64,000 bases of DNA from JAPLJC01 sp052326585 (GTDB lineage: Bacteria; Desulfobacterota; Desulfobaccia; Desulfobaccales; 0-14-0-80-60-11), in NCBI GenBank assembly GCA_052326585.1, contig JBKQLU010000038.1, positions 24,262-88,261 on the forward strand, in the 5' to 3' direction. Within the stretch, counting starts at the first letter, position 1. Each line of letters starts with the position of its first letter. The translations under genes were made by a program, and so were the position numbers. Below are positions 32,081 through 38,824 of the stretch, piece after piece. The notes beneath the pieces were generated by a model. That model had not been told where the DNA came from, did no database searches, and was given only the letters and a program-made list of their open reading frames with translations.

Positions 32081-32533
32081 ATGCTGCAAGGGAAAAAAGT
32101 GATTTGCATCGGGGAACGGGATGGGGTGCCGGCGCCGGCCATTGCCGAGTGCGTCCGGACCGCAGGGGCGCAGCCGGTCCTGGCATTGACCCAGTGCTTT
32201 GTCTGAACCGCGGCTGGGGCCATGGATCTGGAAGATCAGGGGACGATCAAGAAAGCCGTTGAAGACAACGGCACGGAAAACCTGGTGGTGGTTTTGGGCT
32301 CTCCCGATGCGGAAAGCGCGCAAATCTATGCTGAAACCGTCACCAATGGCGACCCCACCTTCGCAGGTCCTTTGGCCGGAGTCCCGTTGGGACTCCCGGT
32401 GTATCATATCCTGGAAGACCGCATCAAGGAATTGGTGGATCCGGAAATCTACCAGCAGCAAATAGGGATGATGGAGTTTGTCCTAAACAAGGCGGCCATT
32501 ACCGCGGCGCTGGAAAAGGTCCGCGGGCACTAG
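32081..32533 (+). CDS. grdA: Glycine-reductase selenoprotein A (GrdA)
   Basis: A 150-residue redox selenoprotein, read through the TGA at 32204-32206 (Sec42). Sequence around it is TQCFVUTAAGAMDLEDQGT, the invariant CxxU of GrdA. Upstream GKKVICIGERDGVPAPAIAE and downstream ENLVVVLGSPDAESAQIYAE, VTNGDPTFAGPLAGVPLGL and QIGMMEFVLN align throughout with GrdA. It carries the carboxymethyl group as a Se-ether between components B and C and is re-reduced by thioredoxin. AAGGAGG lies 11 nt before the ATG. It is the last gene of the island; no thioredoxin genes adjoin, though a TrxB-like gene is at 46857. Confidence 0.95.
32208..32237 (+). promoter_or_regulatory. SECIS candidates of grdA
   Basis: Two alternatives follow the Sec TGA. 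32225-32237 folds as GATCT-GGA-AGATC, with its loop 23 nt from the TGA. 32208-32225 folds with a mismatched stem and TGGG loop, closer to the TGA. The first fits bacterial SECIS spacing better. Folding is by eye. Confidence 0.45.
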
Positions 32534-32684
32534 CCCTTACAGACTGGCGCCGGAAGCGCGGTAAACTTCCATCAGAGTGGACGTTTTTCGGGGAACCCGA
32601 GGGTGTTCTGCGCACCAAGCCCGGGGCGCTGCCCGCTGCCAGTCCTCCAGATCAATAGTAATTAGGTTGTCCATTTATGCCATA

Positions 32685-33623
32685 TCATTCCTGACAGTTA
32701 TTGCAATGAACTCTTTTGATTATTCTTTTTTTGTCTCTGATATTGGCCATTTCTCCATTGTTCCAGATCTCCTCAAAGTTATTATCATTTAAATTTCCGA
32801 CAGTCATTTCGCTATTGTAGATTTTATAGCATGGATTTACTTGATTATAGGCATTTACAATAAATATAAGATAAGGTAACAAACAATTTCGCTTTCGAAT
32901 AATATTCTCTTCTTTATATTTCTTCCTGATTTGCACAGCTTCGTCAATAATTCTGAATTTATCGCAACCCATATCTTTGGCCATTTTAGAAGCAAGGCTT
33001 TGTTCTGCTTTATTCCAGGGAAGATCGAGCATTTGCCATTCAATATTCAATTTACTATGTAATGCAGACTTGTAATAGACTAATTTTCTAAGATTTGCGA
33101 AGACCAGGTTAATGTCACCCTGAGTCCGGTATTTTTTATATACTCCCTCTGACACACCGTCTATAGCTATTATAATATAATCCAAGGCGGATAAGACAAG
33201 GTCTCTCCAAAAATCATCGGGTTTATTTACTGAAAGAGATGTAGATATAATGGTCCCGATATTACGAGAATGCGCATATTGAATATATTCTATCAGCCTC
33301 TCGTTGAGAAGCGGTTCTCCGATATCATATAGTGAAACTAAAAAGATATAATCCTTGACTTTATCAATAAGGTCCTTATATAACGTAAATGGATAAAAAA
33401 CTGATTCCTTTTTTGCGGTGCAATATTTGCAAAATACAAAACATTCTCTGCTAATTTCACATTTTAACAATGCGGGCATTGTACCTATTCTAGATTTACC
33501 TATTAGGTAATTTAAAAAAGCAACACAACAATTTACATATTTTTTTACGGAACCATACCTTAAGAATAATTTAAGGTAGCGGCTCCAATGCGATATTGGC
33601 AATTTCCTGCGTTTATCTTGCAT
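32685..33623 (-). CDS. Radical SAM protein with SPASM-like C-terminus, in AT-rich DNA
   Basis: A 312-residue enzyme. The radical SAM [4Fe-4S] motif CxxxCxxC is Cys61, Cys65, Cys68 (ECFVFCKYCTAKK). The GGEP-like element is DIGEPLLN. The C-terminal third has cysteines in SPASM-like order (NCLLPYL, NPCYKIY, VGNLNDNNFEEIWNN, HCNNCQE), which ligate auxiliary clusters in peptide- or sugar-modifying enzymes. Base composition is far more AT-rich than the flanks, suggesting transfer. I chose ATG 33623; the frame is open further to a TTG at 33734, but that extension lacks a ribosome-binding site and has different composition. No precursor peptide is visible nearby, so the substrate is unknown. Confidence 0.85.
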   Translation of the reverse strand: MQDKRRKLPISHWSRYLKLFLRYGSVKKYVNCCVAFLNYLIGKSRIGTMPALLKCEISRECFVFCKYCTAKKESVFYPFTLYKDLIDKVKDYIFLVSLYDIGEPLLNERLIEYIQYAHSRNIGTIISTSLSVNKPDDFWRDLVLSALDYIIIAIDGVSEGVYKKYRTQGDINLVFANLRKLVYYKSALHSKLNIEWQMLDLPWNKAEQSLASKMAKDMGCDKFRIIDEAVQIRKKYKEENIIRKRNCLLPYLIFIVNAYNQVNPCYKIYNSEMTVGNLNDNNFEEIWNNGEMANIRDKKRIIKRVHCNNCQE

Positions 33624-33809
33624 AACCAACCTTGTTCGCAGGATTGATGCCAAAAGAGAAGTTCTCGCTTGACCCCAAAAAAATATCCGCTCGTTTGCAA
33701 AGAGTAGCGGCGCAGCGGAGTCAAATGGCGACAAATCGGGGGTTCGGAGTGAAGGGCACTCATCATAAAGCCACGGCTTAAGGAAACCTTCCGATAACTG
33801 GCCAATTTT

Positions 33810-34116
33810 TTACGACCCTCCAGGGGCTTTGCGGATATGGCTCTTCAGAGTTCTCATTTTCTTGCCGCATTCCAGACAGGCTACCTATTTCTGCGGCACA
33901 ATATCATTTTAACGGGATCGGTGCTTTCTTAGCCACTTCGCCTTGTGGGGCTTTTGCCGCTGCCGTGGTCTCTGGTATCGCCACCTCGCCTTCCAGGGAA
34001 GCCAGGAGATTGTAGACGTCTTTAATTTCATCTACTAATTCTTGGCTGGATAATTCCGAGAGAGGTGCAGGTGAGATAACGTTATCGGCGGTGATTTGCA
34101 AAATTTCTGTGACCAT
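33810..34116 (-). pseudogene. MucR/Ros-type zinc-finger regulator, frameshifted and truncated
   Basis: The first 70 codons (34116 down to a TGA at 33904-33906) read like the N-terminus of MucR-family regulators (MVTEILQITADNVISP, ELVDEIKDVYNLLASLEG, then KKAPIPLK). The zinc-finger part appears downstream in another frame, after an in-frame TAG: VACLECGKKMRTLKSHIRKA, then a stop at 33810. The conserved C-terminal block of the family is missing. A frameshift plus stops and a lost 3' end indicate a dead gene. The TGA is not at a Sec site. Confidence 0.75.
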
Positions 34117-34166
34117 GGAAGATCCCCTTATTGTTTGACTTAGTGATAACCCGACGAGAGAAAATT

Positions 34167-34610
34167 ATGGAAGCAAAAATCGCGAATTTATGGACACAGG
34201 ATTCTCCTGTCGCAAAATCATGGTTAGCGAAGGCGAATATCAGGGGAAACCAGGATTTACCTTTTTCCGGATACGCCCCATATTATTCTCAAGGCAGAGG
34301 GCATCAGCAAACCGAGCCGCTGCATCTTAAAATTCACTATGGTTTTAAGCCGGGAGGAATGGCCAAAATGGGGAGAGCATCTATTAAACGAGAGCTTCTG
34401 GCGGTTTTCATGGAAAGGCCACTCTATTTCAATATACCGCTTCGAAAAAGGCTGGAATTCCTGAAATTATTTTCCGCGCAACCTGTTCCGCAGCTCATTT
34501 GTGAATATACCGAACACTTGATCGGGGGAGGCTTTGATTTCGAAGCCAGGGAATTTGCCGGCAGAGATCAAACCTGGATTTCACCTGGCCCCGGTTTTAG
34601 ACTACCTTAA
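34167..34610 (+). CDS. Hypothetical protein, orphan
   Basis: A 147-residue frame with no family I recognise. It begins MEAKIANLWTQDSPVAKSWL and has a basic middle (RASIKRELLAVFMERPLYF, PLRKRLEFLKLF). No signal peptide or membrane segment. The preceding CGAGAGAAAATT is at best a weak ribosome-binding site; the frame opens 12 codons earlier. It lies in the low-GC patch beside the dead mucR and may be a remnant of transferred DNA. Reality as a gene is uncertain. Confidence 0.35.
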   Translation: MEAKIANLWTQDSPVAKSWLAKANIRGNQDLPFSGYAPYYSQGRGHQQTEPLHLKIHYGFKPGGMAKMGRASIKRELLAVFMERPLYFNIPLRKRLEFLKLFSAQPVPQLICEYTEHLIGGGFDFEAREFAGRDQTWISPGPGFRLP

Positions 34611-34794
34611 GGCGCCTTTCCCCCAGTCCGATTATTGACCGGGAAGTTGACTGCGCTCCCCGGTTCCAGGACCTGCCTCATGATCACCACGGTCTCTAAA
34701 GCCTTAAAGTAGCTTTTTGCTGCTTTTTCCCTGGTTAGCTGCCGAAGAGAGGCGCAGGTAAAGATTGCGGAGAGTTGAGCCGCCCCCCGCCGCC

Positions 34795-35505
34795 TCAGGG
34801 CCTTCTTTTACGCCTTGCCGGCGCCTTTTTGGGGCGCGGTTTCCCCATTTCCTGCTTCTCTTCCTCACTCCCTGCTTGCCCTGGTTCGGGGGACAGGTTA
34901 TGAGGCCGCGCCTGTAATGCTTGACGCTGTTGCGGCGTCAATTGCTGACGCCGACTCCGGATGCCCTGGCGGCGTGCTGGCAAACTGCCTGGGCGCCGGT
35001 CTCTCAGGCCCTCCCGGGGCTCTGGCGGCCGGTTCTCGGGTTGTGCCTGGACCGCGGGGTGATTTTCGGGCGCCTTGATTTGCTGCTGCTCCTGAAGTCT
35101 CCGGCGGGTTTCCGGCGTCACGTCTCGAAACTGCCGCCACCACGCCCGTATCTGCTGCCGGCGATCCTCGGGGAGGCTCTGGTACTGGTCATAACTTTGC
35201 CGGATGCGATCCTGCTGCTCCGGGGGAGTCTGCTGCCACTGTTTGAATTGTTCAAGTACCGCAGACCGCTCTTCCGGCGACAGGTTCAGCCATTGACGTG
35301 AATTGTCTGACAGGCGCTGGCGGAGGCCGGTAGGCAGTGAGTTCCACTTATCCTTGAAGGATGCTAGAAGTTGTTGCTGATCAGGGGAGATCTCGCCCCA
35401 GGCAGGCACAGGCACGGGATTCTGTCCGCTGGCTGCCGCGGCAGCGCCCAGCGTCAGCAGCAGGCAGGCCAAGAGGGCTGCTATGGTCTTGGTAATTGAG
35501 TGCAT
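34795..35505 (-). CDS. DUF3106-type secreted protein, Gln/Arg-rich
   Basis: A 236-residue exported protein. Residues 1-27 are a signal peptide (MHSITKTIAALLACLLLTLG, AAAAASGQ). Residues 35-145 carry the DUF3106 pattern of repeated W/P/Q helices (WNSLPTGLRQRLSDNSRQWL, LSPEERSAVLEQFKQWQQTP, LPEDRRQQIRAWWRQFRDVT). The last 90 residues are low-complexity, rich in Pro, Arg, Gln, ending KKAPARRKRRP. Function of DUF3106 is unknown. It is the third gene of an ECF sigma operon, the standard setting for this family. Confidence 0.8.
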   Translation of the reverse strand: MHSITKTIAALLACLLLTLGAAAAASGQNPVPVPAWGEISPDQQQLLASFKDKWNSLPTGLRQRLSDNSRQWLNLSPEERSAVLEQFKQWQQTPPEQQDRIRQSYDQYQSLPEDRRQQIRAWWRQFRDVTPETRRRLQEQQQIKAPENHPAVQAQPENRPPEPREGLRDRRPGSLPARRQGIRSRRQQLTPQQRQALQARPHNLSPEPGQAGSEEEKQEMGKPRPKKAPARRKRRP

Positions 35506-35573
35506 CTCGGTCCCGATCCTGTGGTCTATTTATTCTGTTATTGCTTCCATTTGCCGCCTGAGGCCTCGCCAGC

Positions 35574-35921
35574 CTAACCTCCCTTCATGACATCCCGGTT
35601 CTTTTCCAGCCAGGCGTAAAACTTCAGGTCCTTAAAAAATTCCAGATTCTTTTCTGATGAGATCATTGCCAGCACTTCCCGCTGTTCTGCCGTGGCTGGG
35701 GGCGGGACCGAGCGGAAAGTGCTCATCAGGGCCAGGAAGACTACCGCCGCGGTGGCCAGGCCCAATGCCGGCCAGCGCCAGGGCAGGCGCTTTTGCTTGC
35801 CTGCCTCGAGGGCTCTGGCCCTCGCCGCGGCAATCTTTGCCGTCGTAAGCCCGTCAAGGTCCTCGAGGCTCGCATCCAGGTGGCGTTTGATGTCATCGCA
35901 CAGGTCTGATTTTCGGTTCAT
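35574..35921 (-). CDS. Small membrane protein, DUF3619-like, putative anti-sigma factor
   Basis: A 115-residue protein. Residues 1-45 are cytoplasmic and charged (MNRKSDLCDDIKRHLDASLE), residues 48-66 form one transmembrane helix (WPALGLATAAVVFLALMST), and the C-terminus would be periplasmic with FFKDLKFYAWLEKN. Size, topology and order (sigma, this, DUF3106) are those of DUF3619 proteins. It overlaps the sigma gene by 4 bp (ATGA), implying coupled synthesis, as expected of an anti-sigma factor. That role is inferred from context. Confidence 0.7.
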   Translation of the reverse strand: MNRKSDLCDDIKRHLDASLEDLDGLTTAKIAAARARALEAGKQKRLPWRWPALGLATAAVVFLALMSTFRSVPPPATAEQREVLAMISSEKNLEFFKDLKFYAWLEKNRDVMKGG

Positions 35922-36448
35922 GGCCAGGTGTCCTCAAGGTTTTCCTGCAAAGTGTTCAGGGCCCGGGAGTAGTGAGTCTTTACGCTGCCCTGGGAGCAAC
36001 CCATGGCGGTTGCCGTCTCATTGACGGAGAGCCCCTCCCAGACACGGAGCAGAAAGACCTGCTGTTGTCTGGGGGGAAGATCCCTTAATACCGTTTCCAA
36101 TCGCCTCATGGCCTCACCGGTCTTGGCTCCGTGATAAGGGTCCGGCGTCTCCTGGTCCCTCACCGTCTGGATAGGGTCTTCAGCCTCCCGGTCCTGGTCG
36201 TGGCGCCGGCTGGGGAGGAGGGTCACGAAGATCTTCCTGACTTTGGCGCGCCGGCCCCAATCCCTGATCTTATTCTGGACGATGCGGTAGAATAAGGGCT
36301 TCCACTCCTCCACCGGCTTATGGCCATAGGCCCGGACGAATTCAAGCATGGCGTCTTGGAGCACATCATGGGCATCGTCTCTGCTTCCCGTGGCGATCTC
36401 GGCCATGCGAAAGGCGCGTCGCTCCACGGATTTGAGGAATTGCTCCAT
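35918..36448 (-). CDS. ECF-type RNA polymerase sigma factor
   Basis: A 176-residue sigma-70 family protein. Region 2 is at about 10-75 (AFRMAEIATGSRDDAHDVLQDAMLEF, WKPLFYRIVQNKIRDWGRR; -10 recognition) and region 4 at about 118-170 (LPPRQQQVFLLRVWEGLSVN, MGCSQGSVKTHYSRAL; -35 recognition). The linker of about 45 residues is acidic (DREAEDPIQTVRDQETPDPY). It heads the sigma/DUF3619-like/DUF3106 operon. The regulon is unknown; the charged repeat protein immediately upstream at 36698 is a possible target. Confidence 0.9.
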   Translation of the reverse strand: MEQFLKSVERRAFRMAEIATGSRDDAHDVLQDAMLEFVRAYGHKPVEEWKPLFYRIVQNKIRDWGRRAKVRKIFVTLLPSRRHDQDREAEDPIQTVRDQETPDPYHGAKTGEAMRRLETVLRDLPPRQQQVFLLRVWEGLSVNETATAMGCSQGSVKTHYSRALNTLQENLEDTWP

Positions 36449-36697
36449 AGGATCAGGTTCTGCCGCCTGGGATCGGGTCTCTGTCGATGATAGATCATAC
36501 CAGACCTTATCTGCCCAGCCCGCTTTTTTTCCTTAAGTGCTGGAACCGGCCCGGATTAATGAAAAATAGTAATAGCCTGCAAAGTAAGGCGGTCCAGGCC
36601 CCGGACTCCCGGCCAAGATTTGGACGGGGGGATTTCGCTTACTCCGCCCCCCGTCTCGCACTACTGCAGGCGCCGGCTGGCCGCTCTCCAGGTTTGC

Positions 36698-37147
36698 CTA
36701 TCTCCTGGCCATTCTCTTCCCATGGTTGTGCAGGTCGCGGTGCAGGTCCGCCCTGTCTGAACGCCGGTCCCGCCGGTCTCCGCGCAGATCGCGGCCATCC
36801 TGGTGCAGGTCTCGGCGGTCGGCGCGGCGCTCCCACCGGTCTTTCCTGAAGTCCCGGCGCTCCCTGCGGAGGTCGTGGCGGTCAGCGGCCGCGGCGCCCT
36901 TATTGCCTGATTGGATGTCCTGGTGGAGCTGCTGGCGGTCGCCCCCAATATCTTTGCGGTCTTGCCGGATATCCTTCCGGTCTTTCCAGAGGTCCTGCCG
37001 GTCTTGCCGGATGTCCTGCCGATCCCGCCAAGTGTCATGCCGGTCCTGCCGGAGGTCACTCACATCCTGCTGAATATCTCCGGCAAATGCCTGGGCTGCC
37101 CACAAGATGGCAGTCAATGCCACGATCCCCGCTACGATTCTTTTCAT
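36698..37147 (-). CDS. Secreted charged repeat protein (DxRDLRxDR heptad-like repeats)
   Basis: A 149-residue exported protein. Residues 1-22 are a signal peptide (MKRIVAGIVALTAILWAAQAFA). The rest is almost entirely a run of 7-residue units of the form D-R-x-D-L/I-R-x (examples DIRQDRQDLWKD, DRRDLHQDGRDLRGD), highly Asp/Arg rich, interrupted once by GNKGAAAADR. It should form a long, charge-alternating helix outside the membrane. Similar small periplasmic proteins are seen in many Desulfobacterota genomes, but none with a known role. AAAGGGAGG precedes the ATG. DNA-level repetition makes it prone to expansion. Confidence 0.75.
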   Translation of the reverse strand: MKRIVAGIVALTAILWAAQAFAGDIQQDVSDLRQDRHDTWRDRQDIRQDRQDLWKDRKDIRQDRKDIGGDRQQLHQDIQSGNKGAAAADRHDLRRERRDFRKDRWERRADRRDLHQDGRDLRGDRRDRRSDRADLHRDLHNHGKRMARR

Positions 37148-37200
37148 CTGTCGCCTCCCTTTTAGTAGTTGGCCGCATAATGCCGGCTGTTATCTCCTTC

Positions 37201-37323
37201 AACGCAGGGGGAGGCGTTTGGTTGACAAAGATGATGAAATTTTTTTTGGCAGGCGGATTTTGCGTCTCTGGCCAGTCAAGAGAATCGAGCCGCGCCTTGG
37301 CGAATCTCCGGGATCGGTTCAGC
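37201..37323. repeat. Diverged direct repeat, copy A
   Basis: Shares AACGCA, GAGGCGTTTGGTTGACA, an ATGAA-T-run-GGC segment, GGATT and a final GGTTCAGC with copy B at 37661-37796, in the same order and orientation with small indels. Noncoding as far as I can see. Confidence 0.6.
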
Positions 37324-37424
37324 AAAGGTAGCATGGAGATAAAAGGGAATGCTCATCCGGACTGCTGAGGAGAGCCGTACAGAGAATTTCTTGATTATAC
37401 GATCTAAAGAGGCGCTTCCGGCTT

Positions 37425-37586
37425 TTAAGAATGGGAATAGTCAACGGCGGCAAGCTTGGCTAGCCGATAAGACATGGCCTGGCGAATTCGCCTTTGCCGG
37501 CCCCGAAGAATAGCCAGTCTCAAGAGAGATAAACTCATCCAGCAGACGACAATGCCCGCGACCAAGCCGCCAAAGAAGACGATCAT
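37425..37586 (-). CDS. Small single-pass membrane protein
   Basis: A 53-residue frame starting MIVFFGGLVAGIVVCWMSLS, one transmembrane helix, followed by a strongly basic amphipathic tail (RLAILRGRQRRIRQAM) and ending VDYSHS. The topology (hydrophobic start, positive cytoplasmic tail) is that of a real bitopic membrane peptide. GGAG lies about 9 nt upstream of the ATG. No family recognised; it could be a short toxin-like or stress peptide, but nothing shows that. Confidence 0.45.
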   Translation of the reverse strand: MIVFFGGLVAGIVVCWMSLSLLRLAILRGRQRRIRQAMSYRLAKLAAVDYSHS

Positions 37587-37660
37587 CTCATGTTTCTCCA
37601 AGATCTATTTTTTCCGGCCCCATATATAATACTGCCTTGCGCTGGTTGCTGTCGTCTTAC

Positions 37661-37796
37661 AACGCATCAGGAGGCGTTTGGTTGACAGGAGAATGAATTT
37701 TTTGGCCAGGTGGATTCCGGGGCTCTTGCCAAGCAAGCAAATTTCTTGGCAGTCGCCCGAAGCAGCAACGAGAAATCTTGCCAGGAGAGGTTCAGC
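37661..37796. repeat. Diverged direct repeat, copy B
   Basis: Second copy of the 37201-37323 tract; it abuts the 3' end of scpB. See copy A for the shared blocks. Confidence 0.6.
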
Positions 37797-37800
37797 TTTC

Positions 37801-38610
37801 TCATTCATCCGTGAAGGTGGGCGGGCGTTTCTCGAAAAAGGCCTGCAAACCCTCTTTGAAGTCCTTACTGCGGTAAGCCTGACGCCGCAGGCTCTGGATT
37901 TCTTCGTATTCGTCCGGCGACAGGTCCTTGCTCGACAGCAGCTTCCGCATCTCCATTTTCAATAAACGCACCACCATGGGAGCGCGGGCCGCAATGGTGC
38001 GGCAGATTTCCAGGGTGGTCTCCTCAAGCTTGTCTGGCTCCACCAGCCGATTGAGCAACCCGAAGCGATAGGCATCCGGCGCCGAAATCGGATTGGCGGT
38101 GAAGAGCATCTCTTTAATGATGTGCCCGGGCAATAGCCCCACAAAATGGTTTAACCCCGCGGTATTGTAAGCTATGCCTATTTTGGCCGGTGTGAAGGCG
38201 AAGGTGGCCGTGGGGGTGCCGACCAGGATGTCGCAGGTCATTGCCAGCTCGCACGCCCCACCCCAGACGCTTCCCTCGATCATGCCGACCACGGGCATAG
38301 GGAGAGTTATCACCCGATGCAGCACCTGCTCAAACGATTCATCATAGGGCAGAGGATCTGAGCCATCGGGGTGGATATTCCTGAGATCGTGTCCCGCCGA
38401 CCAGATTTTCGCGCCGGGATAGGCCCGGATAACCGCCACGCGCGCCTTTTGTTGTTCGAAGGCGTCGAAGGCCCGCAGCAAACCCTGCAACACGGCTGAA
38501 CTCAGGCAGTTGCCCTTGTGGGGATCGTTGATGACTGCGACGCCGATGCTTTCCTTGATCTCGGTATAGAGCAGATCGTTAGCCGCACCTGTTTCGTTAA
38601 GCGGATTCAT
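37801..38610 (-). CDS. scpB: Methylmalonyl-CoA decarboxylase-like enoyl-CoA hydratase family protein
   Basis: A 269-residue crotonase-fold enzyme most like E. coli ScpB, which decarboxylates (R)-methylmalonyl-CoA to propionyl-CoA. ScpB-like features are AKIWSAGHDLRNI (oxyanion-hole loop), DPLPYDESFEQVL, GMIEGSVWGGACELAM (second oxyanion loop), TFAFTPAKIGIAYN with the Tyr of the ScpB active site, and a C-terminal YRSKDFKEGLQAFFEKRPP. CAAGGAG precedes the ATG. It is a lone gene; no mutase or propionyl-CoA transferase is adjacent, so the specific substrate is inferred from resemblance. Confidence 0.82.
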   Translation of the reverse strand: MNPLNETGAANDLLYTEIKESIGVAVINDPHKGNCLSSAVLQGLLRAFDAFEQQKARVAVIRAYPGAKIWSAGHDLRNIHPDGSDPLPYDESFEQVLHRVITLPMPVVGMIEGSVWGGACELAMTCDILVGTPTATFAFTPAKIGIAYNTAGLNHFVGLLPGHIIKEMLFTANPISAPDAYRFGLLNRLVEPDKLEETTLEICRTIAARAPMVVRLLKMEMRKLLSSKDLSPDEYEEIQSLRRQAYRSKDFKEGLQAFFEKRPPTFTDE

Positions 38611-38735
38611 TTCTCTGACTCCTTGAAGATAGCCATCAGGGCTTTGGGATAGACATTCCTCGGGTGGCTGTCAAGCAGACCCCATTTTAGCCATTCCCCG
38701 CCAGACGGCACTCGCCGGGAGGGGCCCGAGATGAC

Positions 38736-38764
38736 GCCGGGGAAGGCGGCGGGCCTTCCCCGGC
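38736..38764 (-). terminator. Strong hairpin downstream of the fdh operon
   Basis: A perfect 12-bp stem (38736-38747 with 38753-38764) and 5-nt loop, 60 bp past the last fdh gene. No U-tract, so possibly an mRNA 3' stabiliser instead of a classic terminator. Confidence 0.6.
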
Positions 38765-38824
38765 TGGATAAAAGAGACTTGGGTGCGGGAAGATTCTCGG
38801 AGAAGCGGCAAATTATTTTGGATA

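Larger units (their letters stand above)
37148..37800. other. 653-bp stretch with a small membrane-protein ORF and a diverged duplication
   Basis: Between the charged repeat protein and scpB. It contains the ORF at 37425-37586 and two imperfect copies of a 120-135 bp tract (37201-37323, 37661-37796). Other open frames are short and lack a family or ribosome-binding site. Confidence 0.5.

Noticed and set aside
33904..33906. TGA in the mucR remnant read as selenocysteine
   Set aside because: After it the frame has no family resemblance; the zinc finger lies in another frame, so this is decay.
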